In this document: positions 4,758 to 5,916 of the stretch, piece after piece | Layout of the letters: every line of letters begins with the position of its first letter | How positions within the stretch are numbered: position 1 is the stretch's first letter | Source of the DNA: Rhodoferax sp. | GTDB lineage: Bacteria; Pseudomonadota; Gammaproteobacteria; Burkholderiales; Burkholderiaceae_C | Assembly: GCA_029946045.1 (NCBI GenBank) | Contig: JAQSDS010000108.1 | Location: 1 to 5,916, forward strand | DNA: 5,916 bases | Reading direction: 5' to 3' | Made by a program: the position numbers and the translations under genes | The notes under the pieces: model-generated | The model's input: only the letters and a program-made list of their open reading frames with translations | Told to the model about the DNA's origin: nothing | The model's database searches: none

Positions 4758-5916
4758 TTAAGCGGTGCAGGTTCTGAACCCGGCATGGATGTCGTTGCGC
4801 TCCGGCGTGAAGTAATTGCGGTAGCGCGGGTGCACCATGCGCCCGGCGCTTGCCCAACTGGCACCGCGCAGCACCGGCCGGTCGCCAAACCAGGGGGCCG
4901 AGTAGTCAAGGTAGGGATGGGCGAAAAAACCGGGGTACGGGCAGAACGTGCTGGCGGTCCATTCCCAGACCTCACTCCAGTGAAAACCAGCCTGGGTCAT
5001 GGCGGCCTGCTCCCACTGTGCTTCGGTGGGCAATTGGCGGCCGGCCCAGCGACACCAGGCCTCGGCCTCGAAATAACTCAGGTGGCAAGCGGGCGCCTCC
5101 AGGTCCAGCGCCTGCCACTGGCCAAAGCGGCATTGCTCCCACACCAGCGCGCCCTGGCCCTGGCTAACCTGGCGCAGATAACGCGGGCGGTCCAAAAGCG
5201 CAGCACCCTGCCCGGCTTGCCGCCACTGCCAGCCCAGGCAGGACCACCACTGGGCGTCGGCATAGCCACCCGTCTCGACAAAGGGCAAATAGCGCCGCCA
5301 CGACACGGGTCGGTCGTCGATGGCATAGGCAGCCAGCTGCACGCCATGGACCCCGAGTTCGTTGTCAAAGGCAAAACCATTGCCTGTGTAACCCAGCGTC
5401 CAGTCACCCGCCGCCAACTTGAGCAACTGCGCTGGGCCACGGGTTCGCGGCGTCCGGTCGCGGATAAGCGCTGGCGGCAGCGCCAAGCCCAGGGCCTGCG
5501 CCATGTAGATGGCCGCCTCGCCGTGCATGTCTTCATGGAACAAGGCCAAGCGGTGAAAGTACAGGGCGGCATCGTCGGTGGCCTCGGCCGGCAACGCGCT
5601 CAGGGTCTGCTCCAGCGTGGCCTGCAGATATGCCCGGGTGGCTTGCGCATCTGGCAGGGGCAAGTGCCAACGGCTGTCGTGCGCCACCACACTGGAGTTG
5701 TAAAGCGCATCGGCTTGCGGCAACAACGAGGGCACACGCGCCGCATGTGGATCAGCCTGTACCCCCAAACCGCGCTGCGGGTTGCGCGCCAGCCAGAATT
5801 CCTGAAACCAGGCGATGTGACCTGCTTCCCACAGCGGCGGGTTAAGTTGCGGGCTGCAAGGCACGGCCAGCATCGGCCCCAGCGCTGCCTCGTAGGCATC
5901 CAGCAAGGCCAGCGTG
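4758..5916 (-). CDS. senA: SenA-like selenoneine synthase (EgtB-family non-heme iron enzyme), 5' end outside window
   Basis: This is an iron- and oxygen-dependent enzyme of the EgtB/SUMF1 family that forms a carbon-sulfur or carbon-selenium bond on hercynine. The frame is open through the right edge, so the start codon and N-terminal residues are missing; about 386 codons are visible. Counting from the TTG at 5906 as residue 1, an N-terminal DinB-like half carries the probable three-histidine iron site: H30 in WEAGHIAWF, and H124 and H128 in LFHEDMHGEA. The C-terminal formylglycine-generating-enzyme-like half includes LSYFEAEAWCRWAG (276-289), LPTEAQWEQAA (292-302), VWEWTAS (313-319), LRGASWA (346-352) and a terminal AGFRTC. 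Classical EgtB proteins carry HEQQH-type motifs, whereas LNPPLWEAGH, LPQADALYNSS and HEDMHGEA resemble my recollection of SenA. SenA joins hercynine to a selenosugar on the way to selenoneine. Hercynine-making egtD converges on it, and the selenate-type transporter lies nearby. An EgtB role remains possible. Confidence 0.85.
   Translation of the reverse strand, partial: TLALLDAYEAALGPMLAVPCSPQLNPPLWEAGHIAWFQEFWLARNPQRGLGVQADPHAARVPSLLPQADALYNSSVVAHDSRWHLPLPDAQATRAYLQATLEQTLSALPAEATDDAALYFHRLALFHEDMHGEAAIYMAQALGLALPPALIRDRTPRTRGPAQLLKLAAGDWTLGYTGNGFAFDNELGVHGVQLAAYAIDDRPVSWRRYLPFVETGGYADAQWWSCLGWQWRQAGQGAALLDRPRYLRQVSQGQGALVWEQCRFGQWQALDLEAPACHLSYFEAEAWCRWAGRQLPTEAQWEQAAMTQAGFHWSEVWEWTASTFCPYPGFFAHPYLDYSAPWFGDRPVLRGASWASAGRMVHPRYRNYFTPERNDIHAGFRTCTA

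Noticed and set aside
1..5916. CRISPR array, tRNA or rRNA genes, prophage or other mobile element
   Set aside because: No regularly spaced repeats, tRNA-like cloverleaf, rRNA sequence, integrase or transposase could be seen on either strand.

Overview
The window is GC-rich (clearly above 60% by eye) and densely packed with genes. Codon bias, protein style and gene content suggest a betaproteobacterium of the order Burkholderiales, probably near Comamonadaceae (Variovorax/Hydrogenophaga/Polaromonas-like). That placement is inference; no marker gene is present.

Layout. Positions 1-235 hold no convincing gene but contain a nested set of inverted repeats (1-111). Positions 236-3583 are a four-gene minus-strand operon, transcribed right to left, for a PhnCDE-type ABC importer: periplasmic binding protein (2717-3583), ATPase (1874-2698) and two different permeases (1036-1872 and 236-1039). 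The genes are nearly contiguous, with gaps of 18 nt and 1 nt and then a 4-nt ATGA overlap. A 132-bp divergent intergenic region (3584-3715) holds a perfect TTGAC-N4-GTCAA palindrome. It separates the operon from egtD (3716-4708, plus strand), encoding the histidine N-alpha-methyltransferase that makes hercynine. Converging on egtD, 49 bp away, is a minus-strand gene (4758 to the right edge, 5' end cut off) for an EgtB/SUMF1-fold non-heme iron enzyme. Its motifs look more like the selenoneine synthase SenA than like classical EgtB.

How the genes may work together. The binding protein looks like a member of the PhnD branch that I recall being annotated as 'putative selenate ABC transporter substrate-binding protein', not a classical phosphonate binder, and no C-P lyase or phosphonatase gene is visible. 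The simplest unified reading is a selenium locus: the importer brings in a selenium oxyanion, EgtD supplies hercynine, and the SenA-like enzyme joins a selenosugar to hercynine on the way to selenoneine. The other two genes expected for that pathway, senB (selenosugar synthase) and senC (SelD-like selenophosphate synthetase), are not in the window. The most likely place is just beyond the right edge, upstream of the truncated senA-like gene. The conservative alternative is a phosphonate/phosphite importer that happens to sit beside ergothioneine genes.
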